Shown here: positions 1 through 7,648 of the stretch, in pieces
Layout: the number at the start of each line of letters is the position of its first letter
How positions within the stretch are numbered: position 1 is the first letter of the stretch
Source: Muricauda sp. SCSIO 64092
Lineage (GTDB): Bacteria; Bacteroidota; Bacteroidia; Flavobacteriales; Flavobacteriaceae
Assembly (NCBI RefSeq): GCF_023016285.1
Contig: NZ_CP095413.1
Coordinates: 1,922,001-1,986,000 of the forward strand
Direction of reading: 5' to 3'
Length of the DNA: 64,000 nucleotides
Made by a program: the position numbers and the translations under genes
The notes under the pieces: model-generated
The model's input: only the letters and a program-made list of their open reading frames with translations
Databases searched by the model: none
Told to the model about the DNA's origin: nothing

Positions 1-114
1 ATGAAAACTATCAAACTGAAACATCTCATATATCCGAAACCAAGAGGCTGCCTCTGATTTAAACAGCACTATTCCAAAAAAAACGCCGACCAACACATAG
101 CTAATACTTCGCAT
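1..114 (-). CDS. DUF6691 (YeeE/YedE half-transporter) protein, N-terminus only
   Basis: The gene runs off the left edge of the window; only 38 codons are present. The start is the ATG at 114, four bases after the stop of the YeeE gene. The visible protein begins [20 protein letters not shown] and continues with the [12 protein letters not shown] pattern typical of DUF6691 proteins, the second partner that sits beside YeeE/YedE in Bacteroidota. The first 20 or so residues form a membrane segment. The pair is thought to move thiosulfate or another sulfur species across the inner membrane. The assignment rests on the short N-terminal pattern and on context; most of the protein cannot be seen. 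Confidence 0.7.
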   Translation of the reverse strand, partial: MRSISYVLVGVFFGIVLFKSEAASWFRIYEMFQFDSFH

Positions 115-118
115 AGAT

Positions 119-676
119 CTAAAAAATTAAAGGGAATATCATATGGACCATGACCAGTCCACCTACAAAAAAACCAATGACGGCAATCAACGAGGGAACC
201 TGTAGATTGCTTAATCCAGAAATGGCATGACCGGATGTACAACCGCCCGCGTATCGGGCGCCAAAACCTACCAGAAAGCCCCCAACAAGTAAAATGGCCC
301 AAATTTTGGGGTCCGATAGGGATTGGGCCGAGAACAGCTCCGTAGGTAAATAGGCTTCCCCGGCACTATCAAAACCGAATGCTTTCAAAGTCTCTACGCT
401 TTTCTTGTTTATGGCCACATCATCCCGTGGGGACAGTACATTGGCCCCGATGAAACCTCCAATGAACGTCCCTAGGACCACCATCAGATTCCACCTACGG
501 GGCCGCGTATCCACCTTAAAATAATCCACAAATTTCCCGGCGCCTCCCATTGCGCAAAATGTCTCCAGGTTTGAAGACATGCCAAACCGTTTGCCCAACA
601 GGATCAAAATTGCCATGGTCAATGCGATCAAAGGCCCGGAAACATACCAGGGCCAAGGATTGTATATTGCTTCCAT
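119..676 (-). CDS. YeeE/YedE family sulfur-compound transporter
   Basis: This 185-aa inner-membrane protein has about four to five hydrophobic segments. It carries two family-type cysteines, C41 in FCAMGGAGK and C146 in GGCTSGH; conserved cysteines of this kind relay thiosulfate in characterised YeeE proteins. It is a half-length form, and its partner (DUF6691) follows four bases downstream, so the two probably assemble into one transporter. It is the second-last visible gene of a run read leftwards from the tolC promoter at about 6580. Substrate (thiosulfate or other sulfane sulfur) is inferred from the family and from neighbouring rhodanese and persulfide dioxygenase genes. Confidence 0.85.
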   Translation of the reverse strand: MEAIYNPWPWYVSGPLIALTMAILILLGKRFGMSSNLETFCAMGGAGKFVDYFKVDTRPRRWNLMVVLGTFIGGFIGANVLSPRDDVAINKKSVETLKAFGFDSAGEAYLPTELFSAQSLSDPKIWAILLVGGFLVGFGARYAGGCTSGHAISGLSNLQVPSLIAVIGFFVGGLVMVHMIFPLIF

Positions 677-770
677 TACTCGTATTTTTTACAAAAATGC
701 ACAAATAACCCTAAGAAACATATCCCCTGACCCTGGCCATTGCCCCATACCTGACAAATGGGACAAAAAA

Positions 771-956
771 CTAGTCCTTTACACCCAATTTCCCTAAAAT
801 ATCTTCCATTAAGCACCATTTGGTAATGGATGACTGCAACAAATTGGCACCCGCAAAGGCAGTAAACCATAACCAATTTATATTCCCATACACCGCCAAT
901 AGCAAGCTGATGAGCACAAAGCTCCCTGCTACGGCCCTTACAATCCTATTTTTCAT
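771..956 (-). CDS. DUF2892 (YgaP-like) inner-membrane protein
   Basis: This 61-aa protein has two predicted membrane helices and the DUF2892 signature N-W-L-W-F-T-x-F-x-G-A-N-L-L-Q-S-S near the middle, followed by CLMEDILGKLGV. DUF2892 forms the membrane part of YgaP, where it is fused to a rhodanese domain; here it is free-standing, with rhodaneses encoded elsewhere in the island. Its start overlaps the stop of the RND permease gene by four bases (953-956), indicating translational coupling. A second DUF2892 gene lies at 7050-7256. Its molecular role is unknown; a link to sulfane-sulfur handling is inferred from YgaP and context. Confidence 0.85.
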   Translation of the reverse strand: MKNRIVRAVAGSFVLISLLLAVYGNINWLWFTAFAGANLLQSSITKWCLMEDILGKLGVKD

Positions 957-3900
957 TTTGTTTCATTTTTACGTTCCATCATATAGTAGACCAGGGGCAC
1001 CACCAACAAGGTCAGCACGGTAGAGGCAATGGTACCTCCCATCAAAGAAATCGCCAGGCCTTGGAATATGGGGTCGAACAAAATCACAAAGGCCCCAATG
1101 ACCACCGTCCCGGCCGTCAGTAGAATGGGCGTTGTCCTAACTGCTCCAGCTTCAATTACCGCTTGTTTTAAAGGAACCCCTTCCTGCGTTCGCAGATTGA
1201 CAAAATCAATAAGTAAGACCGAATTCCTTACCATGATTCCCGCCAAAGCTATCATCCCAATAAACGAGGTTGCCGTGAAAAAAGCACCCAGAATCCAATG
1301 GCCCAGGACTATCCCTATTAACGATAGGGGAATCGCCGCCATCATAACCAACGGTGCCCTGAAATTTTGGAACCACCCCACAATCAACATATAGATGATG
1401 ACGATCACCCCTAAAAAGGCAATTCCCAAATCACGGAACACTTCAAGCGTAATCTGCCATTCCCCGTCCCATTTTATGGTAAAATCATCTTCAAGCTCGG
1501 GTTGGGACATATACAATTCGTTTATCCCATATCCTTTGGGGAGTTCCAAACCCCTCAGTTTATCGGTCATCCCTAAAATGGCATAAACGGGGCTTTCCAA
1601 ATCCCCTGCCATATCAGAGGTGACATAGACCACTCTTTTTTGGTTTTTACGATAGATGCTTTTGTCCTTGGTCGTTTCCGTAATGGTGACCAAATCCCCA
1701 ATGGGAAGTGTTTGTCCATCTTTGGAGACCACACGTATTTGTTTCAGATTATCCAATCCCGAGCGGTCGTTCTCACTCAACGTCAGTACAATTCCAATAT
1801 GATCAAAGGCATTTGTTTGGTACAGATAGGTTACAGGACGTTCGGCCATGGCCATATTCAAGGTATGCACAATTTGGGATGTGTTGACCCCATAGCGTAA
1901 CGCCTTTTCCTTATCTACCACAAAATCATATTGTTTTTGGTCCGCTTCGACCATCCAGTCCACATCAACCACATCAGCGGTATTTTCAAGAATGGTCTTC
2001 ACCCCATCGGCCAAAACGATCTGCTTTTCATAATCGGGACCGTAGATTTCGGCCACTATGGTAGAGAGCACAGGTGGTCCCGGAGGTACCTCGACCACTT
2101 TTACATTGGCCTTGTGGTAAGCCCCAATTTCTTGAATCCTGGGCCGTAACATTTTAGCGATATCGTGGCTTTGTACATTTCGATCGTGTTTATCCACAAG
2201 GTTTACCTGGATATCGGCCATATTGCTCCCACCGCGCAAATCGTAATGCCGCACCAAACCATTAAAGGTAATGGGTGCCGAAGTCCCCACATAGGCCTGA
2301 TAATCCACTACCTCGGGCCTTGAGGCCAGGTAGGAAGCAATTTCCTTGGTCACCACGGCCGTCCGCTCCAGTGTTGTCCCTTCCGGCATATCAATAATGA
2401 CCTGAAATTCATTCTTGTTATCGAATGGAAGCATTTTTACCGCCACGGATTTGGTGAAGAACAACCCTACCGAAGCCAAAAGCAATATAACGGTAACCCC
2501 AATGAACAACCCTCTTTTCTTTCGGTTTTCGATCAATGGGCGTTGTAACCGCTCATAGGTCTTGAAGATAACGGTATCCTGAATTTGTACCGTTGCCTCT
2601 TCACTTTTCTTCCGGTCTTTTTCCCGTAAAAACAGATAACCGAGATATGGCGTAATCGTCAAGGCCACAAAAAGGGACAACAACATGGCGATTGAGGCCC
2701 CAATGGGCATTGGCGACATATACGGCCCCATTAAGCCCGAAACAAAAGCCATGGGCAATACCGAAGCAATGACCGTAAACGTGGCCAAAATTGTAGGGTT
2801 GCCCACCTCATTTATGGCAAAAAGGGCGGCATCTTTAAACGGCAATCGCTTTATTTTAAAATGACGGTGCATGTTCTCTGCTATGATGATGGAATCATCC
2901 ACCACAATACCGGTTACAAAGACCAATGCAAAAAGTGTGATGCGGTTCAACGTATACTCCAGCATATAGTAGCTGAGCAGTGTGAGGGCAAAGGTGATGG
3001 GTACGGACAAAAATACCACCAGACCCCCGCGCCAACCCATGGCCAACATGACCACAAAGGTTACCGCAATGATGGCACCAATTAAGTGCAGCAACAGTTC
3101 CGATACTTTTTGTGAAGCCGTTTCCCCATAATTTCGAGTGACCGCCACCTGTACTTCATTGGGCAATAGGGTTCTTTTAAGGTGTTCCACCTTCTGTAGT
3201 ACCCTATCGGCAATTTTCATGGCATCCGCCCCCTTTCGCTTTGCAATGGACAAGGTAACGGCGGGGTATTCGGAAGGAAATGCACTGGCAGCCCCACTGG
3301 CTCCGCCATATCCAAAGGAAACATAGGTATTGGCCAACTGCGGTCCATCAATGACCTCGGCCATCTGTTTGAGATATATGGGCTGGTTTTCCAAAGTACC
3401 TACGACAAGGTTTTCAACATCTTCCTTTGAGGACAAAAACGTTCCGCCTGTTACATGAAACTCCGTATCATTGGCGTAAAAATCCCCTGCGCCCATTTGT
3501 ACATTGTTCGCTTTTATGACTTCGGCAATCCCTAAAAAGTCAAGTCCGTTCCCAGCTATTCTTTCTTTATCCAACACTACACGCAGCTGCCGATCTCGAC
3601 CTCCTATCTTTTTGGTAATGGCTACATCGCCCACTTTTTCAATTTCGTTGAGCAGCTCATTTGAAATTTGACCCAATTGATAGTCATCATAGGTTTCGCT
3701 CCACAAGGTCAATGAAAGCATGGGGACATCATCAATGGCCCTGGTCTTGACCAAAGGCATGGTGACTCCCTGGGGCATTTGGTCCATATGCTTGTTGATC
3801 TCATCGTACAGTCTCACCAACGATCGCTCAATATCCTCCCCAACATAGAACTGTACGATAACCATGCCCGCTTCTTTCATGGAAGTGGAATACACGTATT

Positions 3901-4147
3901 CAACTCCCTTGATATTCGAAATGATTTTCTCAAGGGGCTTGGTGATACGTGACTCCACTTCGGTTGGATTTGCCCCGGGATAGCCTACAAAAATATCGGC
4001 CATGGGAACATCAATCTGAGGTTCCTCCTCTCTTGGGATCAAAAACGAACTGTAAATCCCGATGACCATGAATACGACCATCAAGAGCACCGTAAGTCTC
4101 GATGTCATAAATCCTTTGGCTATCTTTCCTGCTAGACCTTCTTTCAT
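953..4147 (-). CDS. RND-family efflux permease (AcrB/CusA superfamily)
   Basis: At 1064 aa this has the usual RND permease length. The first helix follows the lysine-rich start, and a large periplasmic loop begins with the P-x-A-N/D-P-x-E-V-E motif (PGANPTEVES). The TM4 proton-relay pair is present in GIVVDDSIIIAEN, and a second set of helices closes the protein. It works with the adaptor (4158-5249) and the TolC-type channel (5251-6564) encoded immediately upstream in the same orientation, so the three form a complete envelope-spanning pump. The substrate cannot be read from the sequence. Co-transcription with YeeE and DUF2892, and a shared activator site at the operon promoter, suggest a sulfur-stress or metal-stress role. 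Confidence 0.92.
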   Translation of the reverse strand: MKEGLAGKIAKGFMTSRLTVLLMVVFMVIGIYSSFLIPREEEPQIDVPMADIFVGYPGANPTEVESRITKPLEKIISNIKGVEYVYSTSMKEAGMVIVQFYVGEDIERSLVRLYDEINKHMDQMPQGVTMPLVKTRAIDDVPMLSLTLWSETYDDYQLGQISNELLNEIEKVGDVAITKKIGGRDRQLRVVLDKERIAGNGLDFLGIAEVIKANNVQMGAGDFYANDTEFHVTGGTFLSSKEDVENLVVGTLENQPIYLKQMAEVIDGPQLANTYVSFGYGGASGAASAFPSEYPAVTLSIAKRKGADAMKIADRVLQKVEHLKRTLLPNEVQVAVTRNYGETASQKVSELLLHLIGAIIAVTFVVMLAMGWRGGLVVFLSVPITFALTLLSYYMLEYTLNRITLFALVFVTGIVVDDSIIIAENMHRHFKIKRLPFKDAALFAINEVGNPTILATFTVIASVLPMAFVSGLMGPYMSPMPIGASIAMLLSLFVALTITPYLGYLFLREKDRKKSEEATVQIQDTVIFKTYERLQRPLIENRKKRGLFIGVTVILLLASVGLFFTKSVAVKMLPFDNKNEFQVIIDMPEGTTLERTAVVTKEIASYLASRPEVVDYQAYVGTSAPITFNGLVRHYDLRGGSNMADIQVNLVDKHDRNVQSHDIAKMLRPRIQEIGAYHKANVKVVEVPPGPPVLSTIVAEIYGPDYEKQIVLADGVKTILENTADVVDVDWMVEADQKQYDFVVDKEKALRYGVNTSQIVHTLNMAMAERPVTYLYQTNAFDHIGIVLTLSENDRSGLDNLKQIRVVSKDGQTLPIGDLVTITETTKDKSIYRKNQKRVVYVTSDMAGDLESPVYAILGMTDKLRGLELPKGYGINELYMSQPELEDDFTIKWDGEWQITLEVFRDLGIAFLGVIVIIYMLIVGWFQNFRAPLVMMAAIPLSLIGIVLGHWILGAFFTATSFIGMIALAGIMVRNSVLLIDFVNLRTQEGVPLKQAVIEAGAVRTTPILLTAGTVVIGAFVILFDPIFQGLAISLMGGTIASTVLTLLVVPLVYYMMERKNETK

Positions 4148-4157
4148 CTATTCGTCT

Positions 4158-5249
4158 TTATTGAATACTGACCTTTGCGCCATTGAACAATTTTCCCTGG
4201 GAGGCCGTGATATAGGTTTCCCCTTCTGACAATCCGGATAATACCTCCACGCCATTGTCCAAAGTTTCCCCCAAACGCAGCCAACGTAGAATGGCCGTAT
4301 CGTCCTGCCCTAGGGTATATATTCCTGTGAGCTGTCCTTGTTCCACCAGTGCTTCTTTTGGTACGACAACTGTTTTTGGGGCAACACCTGTAGCAGGAAA
4401 GGCCACAGCGGCGTACATCCCGGACCGTACCGAGGAAGGGGTGTCCGGAAGCTCAACGGTAGCCAAATATTGCCCACCGGTTCCGGTTGCAGAAGTACTG
4501 AGTTCAGTCAATTCCCCAGTGAGCATGGTGTCCAAAACCTTAATGGTGACCTTAGCTTTCATACCCACTTCAATACCGGTGATCTTATTTTCAGGAATTC
4601 TGGCCGTCACCTCATAAGCCCCTGTTGCTTCCATTGAGATCAAAGGGGCACCAGGATTGGCCATTGTCCCCACATCTACAAAAGTGTGCGTCACTACACC
4701 TTTAAATGGCGCCCGAACGTTTGCATAAGCAAATTGGGCCTCAACCTCTTTGCCCAGTTCCCGTGCTGCTGCCAATCTCGCTTTCGCCCTTTCGTAACGG
4801 GTGCTCATATCCTCAAGTTCTTTTTGCGAGGCACTGTTCTTTTCAAAAAGGTTTACATAGCGTTCATAATCCTTTTTGGCATTGGCAAAGGAAGCTTGGG
4901 CCTCCATAACACTCGCAGTCGCCTGGGCTTTTCTGGCCCTGAGGTCCCTATTGTTGATTACCACCAACAAATCGCCCTTGTCCACTGCTTCCCCAACTTT
5001 TACGGGAATACGCTCAACATGCCCCATCATACGGGTGCTCAAAGTGGCATTGTTCACCGAAGTGACCTGCCCACTACCAACGGTTAGGTACTCCTCCATT
5101 CCCATCCCTACCGTAGCCACAGCGACCGATATCCTATCCTTATGAGGAACATCCTCTTTCTTTACTTCCCCACAAGCCATTAATAAAAGACTTGCCACTA
5201 GTGGGAACAGCCTCTTTTTGGAAACGTATATTGAAATCTTACCTATCAT
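4158..5249 (-). CDS. RND efflux periplasmic adaptor (membrane fusion protein), lipoprotein
   Basis: This 363-aa protein starts with a lysine-rich signal and a lipobox (LLMACG, Cys at about residue 26). Two lipoyl half-motifs flank a coiled-coil hairpin: GHVERIPVKVGEAVDKGDLL lies before the hairpin, and VRAPFKGVVTHTFVDVGTMA after it. The beta-barrel region follows. This order is diagnostic for HlyD/AcrA-type adaptors. It ends 10 bases before the permease gene and begins one base from the TolC stop, so all three are one transcription unit. The adaptor would dock the permease onto the outer-membrane channel. Confidence 0.93.
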   Translation of the reverse strand: MIGKISIYVSKKRLFPLVASLLLMACGEVKKEDVPHKDRISVAVATVGMGMEEYLTVGSGQVTSVNNATLSTRMMGHVERIPVKVGEAVDKGDLLVVINNRDLRARKAQATASVMEAQASFANAKKDYERYVNLFEKNSASQKELEDMSTRYERAKARLAAARELGKEVEAQFAYANVRAPFKGVVTHTFVDVGTMANPGAPLISMEATGAYEVTARIPENKITGIEVGMKAKVTIKVLDTMLTGELTELSTSATGTGGQYLATVELPDTPSSVRSGMYAAVAFPATGVAPKTVVVPKEALVEQGQLTGIYTLGQDDTAILRWLRLGETLDNGVEVLSGLSEGETYITASQGKLFNGAKVSIQ

Positions 5250-5250
5250 T

Positions 5251-6564
5251 TTATCTTTTGGTTAAAAAATTATGGTACGCCACAGCGTAGTTGTATTCAT
5301 AAATCGCATTGTAATGGTCCAGTTCCTTCTCGGCATATTGTGCTTCTGCCCTTAAAAGTTCCGAGGTGCTTTCAAGGCCCTCCTTAAATCGATTGGAACG
5401 TATGTGTAAGGTTTCTGCGGACTGTTCCAGCGTTAAGGCAGAGGTGGATGCACGATTTTTAGCATCAAGTAGCATTCTCCCTGCTTTTTGCAATTCCAGT
5501 TCGCTCTTTGAGCGATAGTGCTCATAGGCCACTTGTGCCTTTTCATAGGTGGCTCGACTTTTTTTGATTTTGGCAAAGCGTTTGGCTCCTTGAAACGCGT
5601 CCCAGCTCAAACTTGCACCAAAGGTGTAACCTTGGGAATTGGCCTGAAAAAGATCATCATCGAATAGCTGATAGGAGCCAAACGCATTTAACCGCGGTAA
5701 AAAGGCCATTTTATCCGCTTTGTAGGTCGAACGATAGGCTTGTGAAACCAACTCCAGGGCCTTTACATCGGGGCGATCCTCAAGGGCACGGTCAGTATCC
5801 ACCATAACGTATTCCGCCAGTTCCAATTCCTTGGTGGGAACATAGTCCCCCCCTACATCCTCATCCATCAAAAAAGCAAGATAGTCGGAAGCATTGCTCA
5901 AGTTGCTTTGCGCAGAAATCAATTGGTTCTCCATCCCCGTGGTCCTTACCTTGGCCTGTAACAAATCTGCCTTTTGCAACAAGCCTTCCTCAAAGCGATC
6001 GGCAACCATAGCTTCATTGGCCAGGGCCGCTTTAACGGCCTTTTCAAGGACTTCTACACGCTTATGGGCCAACTGTAGTTGCATGAATGCGCGGGTTGCT
6101 TCAAACGCTAGATAGTCCTTGGTTCTATAAACCTGTTGCTCTCTCGCTTCCATCGTGGATTTGGCGGCCTTTCGCTGAAAAAGCCCATCCATATTGATCA
6201 GGGGCTGTTCTATGACAATAGTAGTAGCGTAGTTCTCAATCTGATCGGGGTCGTTAAGCAAATCCGGATTAAAATCCGCGGCCGTCAGGATTTCCTGGTT
6301 CAGTTTTGTGCCAAAGGCCATTAGGGGATTGGTCGTTGCCATACCGGTATGGGAAATCGAAATAGTGGGCAGAAAGATGGCATTACCCATGGTAAAGTCC
6401 CCTTGTGCTTCGGTAAGTTCAAATTCCGATATCCTTATATCCGCATTGGATTCCTGCACTTTTATCAATACCTCATTCAGCGTAATGGGTTTGAGCTGTT
6501 GTGCTTTAAGGGGAAGGACCCACCCAAATAGAACCAATGTACCAACCCAAAGTCTAATCGTCAT
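5251..6564 (-). CDS. TolC-family outer-membrane efflux channel
   Basis: I place the start at the ATG at 6564 (MTIRLWVGTLVLFGWVLPLKAQ), which gives a clean signal peptide. A start at 6618 adds 18 residues and would lie inside the operator. The mature protein has two repeats of long alpha-helical hairpin typical of TolC (for example EVLIKVQESNADIRISEFEL near the N-terminus and repeated RF-E-GL motifs at each repeat). It is the first gene of the tolC-adaptor-permease-DUF2892-YeeE-DUF6691 run. The promoter directly upstream has a TAGCTTTG -7 box 17 nt before the ATG and a Crp/Fnr-like palindrome centred 36.5 nt further up. Confidence 0.92.
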   Translation of the reverse strand: MTIRLWVGTLVLFGWVLPLKAQQLKPITLNEVLIKVQESNADIRISEFELTEAQGDFTMGNAIFLPTISISHTGMATTNPLMAFGTKLNQEILTAADFNPDLLNDPDQIENYATTIVIEQPLINMDGLFQRKAAKSTMEAREQQVYRTKDYLAFEATRAFMQLQLAHKRVEVLEKAVKAALANEAMVADRFEEGLLQKADLLQAKVRTTGMENQLISAQSNLSNASDYLAFLMDEDVGGDYVPTKELELAEYVMVDTDRALEDRPDVKALELVSQAYRSTYKADKMAFLPRLNAFGSYQLFDDDLFQANSQGYTFGASLSWDAFQGAKRFAKIKKSRATYEKAQVAYEHYRSKSELELQKAGRMLLDAKNRASTSALTLEQSAETLHIRSNRFKEGLESTSELLRAEAQYAEKELDHYNAIYEYNYAVAYHNFLTKR

Positions 6565-6581
6565 CGTTTTGAATTTGAATC

Positions 6582-6625
6582 CAAAGCTACGTTGACCCCA
6601 TGGCCGACACAGTAACATTGGTTAC
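6582..6625 (-). promoter_or_regulatory. tolC operon promoter with Crp/Fnr-like activator site
   Basis: On the minus strand the perfect Bacteroidota -7 box TAGCTTTG spans 6589-6582. The inverted repeat GTAAC-CAAT-GTTAC occupies 6612-6625, with its centre at 6618.5, exactly 36.5 nt from the last base of the -7 box. That places the palindrome near -41.5 of the predicted start, where class II Crp/Fnr activators bind. The same geometry recurs at 17420-17463 and 20897-20940. Confidence 0.75.
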
Positions 6626-6786
6626 CTTGATCGAAAGTCTTTAAAACGGGTTAAAAAAGTGTTGGGGCGTGAAGAAGCTGAAAGAAAGATGGTCCCCCTA
6701 ATGGCAATACAAAATTGGGTCATTTATCGGAAACCAAAAATCCAACAAAAGACCGGCGTAAGGAATACGGTTGTGACCGATAAAAA

Positions 6787-6915
6787 CTATTTCTTACCGC
6801 TGTTCATTAACATAAAAACAGCTGCGATCAATAACACAACGACCAGCGCAAAAACGCCAATCATCAAAATACCGTTATCCCAGGAAACCAACGGTAATGT
6901 AAGAAGTTCACCCAT
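6787..6915 (-). CDS. 42-aa single-span membrane protein (unrecognised)
   Basis: This small gene reads MGELLTLPLVSWDNG, then a strongly hydrophobic helix of about 20 residues, and ends MNSGKK with a basic tail. That topology suits a one-helix inner-membrane peptide. Support for it being a gene comes from a perfect -7 box (TAAATTTG at 6943-6936) 20 nt upstream of the ATG at 6915, with a TTTG-like element a normal distance before it. It lies alone between the DUF2892 terminator and the tolC promoter. I do not recognise the family and assign no function. Confidence 0.55.
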   Translation of the reverse strand: MGELLTLPLVSWDNGILMIGVFALVVVLLIAAVFMLMNSGKK

Positions 6916-6935
6916 AGTTATTTGGTTTAGTACGC

Positions 6936-6943
6936 CAAATTTA
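6936..6943 (-). promoter_or_regulatory. -7 box of the 42-aa membrane protein gene
   Basis: TAAATTTG on the minus strand matches TAnnTTTG perfectly and ends 20 nt before the start codon. No GTAAC-N4-GTTAC palindrome sits at the expected activator position, so this small gene is apparently not part of the sulfur regulon. Confidence 0.5.
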
Positions 6944-6998
6944 AAATCAGTATGATTGCCAAAACATGATAAATCTCAATTTTGCCCCAAACCCCATT

Positions 6999-7033
6999 AA
7001 AAAGCCATCCCGATACCAACGGAATGGCTTTTT
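6999..7033 (-). terminator. Rho-independent terminator of the DUF2892 gene
   Basis: An inverted repeat AAAAAGCCATTCCG/CGGGATGGCTTTTT (one G-T or mismatch in the stem) with an eight-base loop lies 17 bases downstream of the stop at 7050. On the minus strand it ends in a run of T, giving a standard intrinsic terminator. Confidence 0.8.
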
Positions 7034-7049
7034 ACATTCAACCAAAAAA

Positions 7050-7256
7050 CTAATTTTTTCTTCGGCACGTATTGAGCCCTACAAGGGCGTACAGTGGACA
7101 AAAGCTTATAAAGGAGGTGAGCACAAAAATACCGGCCAAGGCCAAAAGCACATACCCCAAAGTACCCTGCACAACATCTGTAAAATACAAGATGCCCACC
7201 ATAGCAGCAATAACCAATCTCACAATACGATCCAATCCACCCATATTTTTTTTCAT
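7050..7256 (-). CDS. DUF2892 (YgaP-like) inner-membrane protein, second copy
   Basis: This 68-aa protein begins MKKNMGGLDRIVRLVIAAMV, the standard opening of DUF2892 proteins (N-x-G-x-x-D-R-x-x-R). It has two membrane helices and ends in the conserved F-C-P-L-Y-x-L-x-G-L-N-T-C region. It differs from the copy at 771-956 and is closer to the most common DUF2892 form. It is the last gene before a clear terminator. The promoter at 7361-7405 carries the same activator palindrome as the other sulfur operons, so this gene is a candidate regulon member facing away from the sulfite oxidase operon. Confidence 0.88.
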   Translation of the reverse strand: MKKNMGGLDRIVRLVIAAMVGILYFTDVVQGTLGYVLLALAGIFVLTSFISFCPLYALVGLNTCRRKN

Positions 7257-7258
7257 AG

Positions 7259-7357
7259 CTATCTATTTAAACGTTCAATGGACAAAACCGCTATGGTTAC
7301 CATTCCAGCACAGATAAGGCAGACCATGATAAGTTTTTGCCATTTCTTCAGTTTCAT
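7259..7357 (-). CDS. Possible 32-aa membrane or leader peptide
   Basis: An open frame from the ATG at 7357 encodes a basic N-terminus (MKLKKWQK), a hydrophobic stretch and a basic tail (ERLNR). It stops two bases before the DUF2892 start. The start lies only three nt after the predicted -7 box, so translation would be almost leaderless; an in-frame ATG at 7381 would lie upstream of the -7 box and is excluded if the promoter is right. It could be a real small membrane protein, a leader peptide for DUF2892, or chance. Confidence 0.3.
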   Translation of the reverse strand: MKLKKWQKLIMVCLICAGMVTIAVLSIERLNR

Positions 7358-7360
7358 CCT

Positions 7361-7405
7361 CAAATATAACGGTACTCCCATCTTACTTTTGGTAACCTCG
7401 GTTAC
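7361..7405 (-). promoter_or_regulatory. DUF2892 promoter with GTAAC-N4-GTTAC activator site
   Basis: A perfect palindrome GTAAC-CTCG-GTTAC occupies 7392-7405. On the minus strand a perfect -7 box, TATATTTG, spans 7368-7361. The centre-to-box distance is 37.5 nt, one more than in the other sites. The palindrome is also correctly placed to have served the rightward sulfite oxidase promoter before the MITE at 7430-7621 was inserted. Confidence 0.65.
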
Positions 7406-7429
7406 ACAACGACCACATTTTTTATCTTA

Positions 7430-7621
7430 GAGCCTGTTTAGGAATTTGTCAATTATTTTCTTATGTCCCTTTTTGCACGGCACATTGTTAAAATTTTAGT
7501 CCATAACTATGGCTATGCTTTTCCATCGCACCGGCTCGCCCATAGCTTTCGCTATGTCGTGCCTCGTTCCGCACTAAAAATGGCCTATAACAATTCCAAT
7601 CACAAATTCTTAAACAGGCTC
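7430..7621 (+). mobile_element. MITE-like element, copy 1 (192 bp)
   Basis: The element begins GAGCCTGTTTAGGAATTTGT and ends with its near-perfect inverse ACAAATTCTTAAACAGGCTC. It is flanked by TTA on both sides (7427-7429 and 7622-7624), consistent with a 3-bp (or 2-bp TA) target duplication. Inside are hairpins such as CATAGC-TTTC-GCTATG. It has no coding capacity, so it must be mobilised in trans. A second copy in opposite orientation lies at 18552-18764. It separates the sulfite oxidase -7 box from the palindrome at 7392-7405. Confidence 0.75.
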
Positions 7622-7622
7622 T

Positions 7623-7630
7623 TAGTTTTA
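7623..7630 (+). promoter_or_regulatory. Sulfite oxidase -7 box, now separated from its activator site
   Basis: TAGTTTTA (TAnnTTT plus A, the same variant as the rhodanese promoter) lies 18 nt before the ATG at 7649, a distance matching the tolC, persulfide dioxygenase and rhodanese promoters. The first TA is the right-hand target duplication of the MITE. Removing the element and one duplication puts the last base of this box 36.5 nt from the centre of the palindrome at 7392-7405. Confidence 0.6.
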
Positions 7631-7648
7631 AATTGAATCTTGCAAGGT

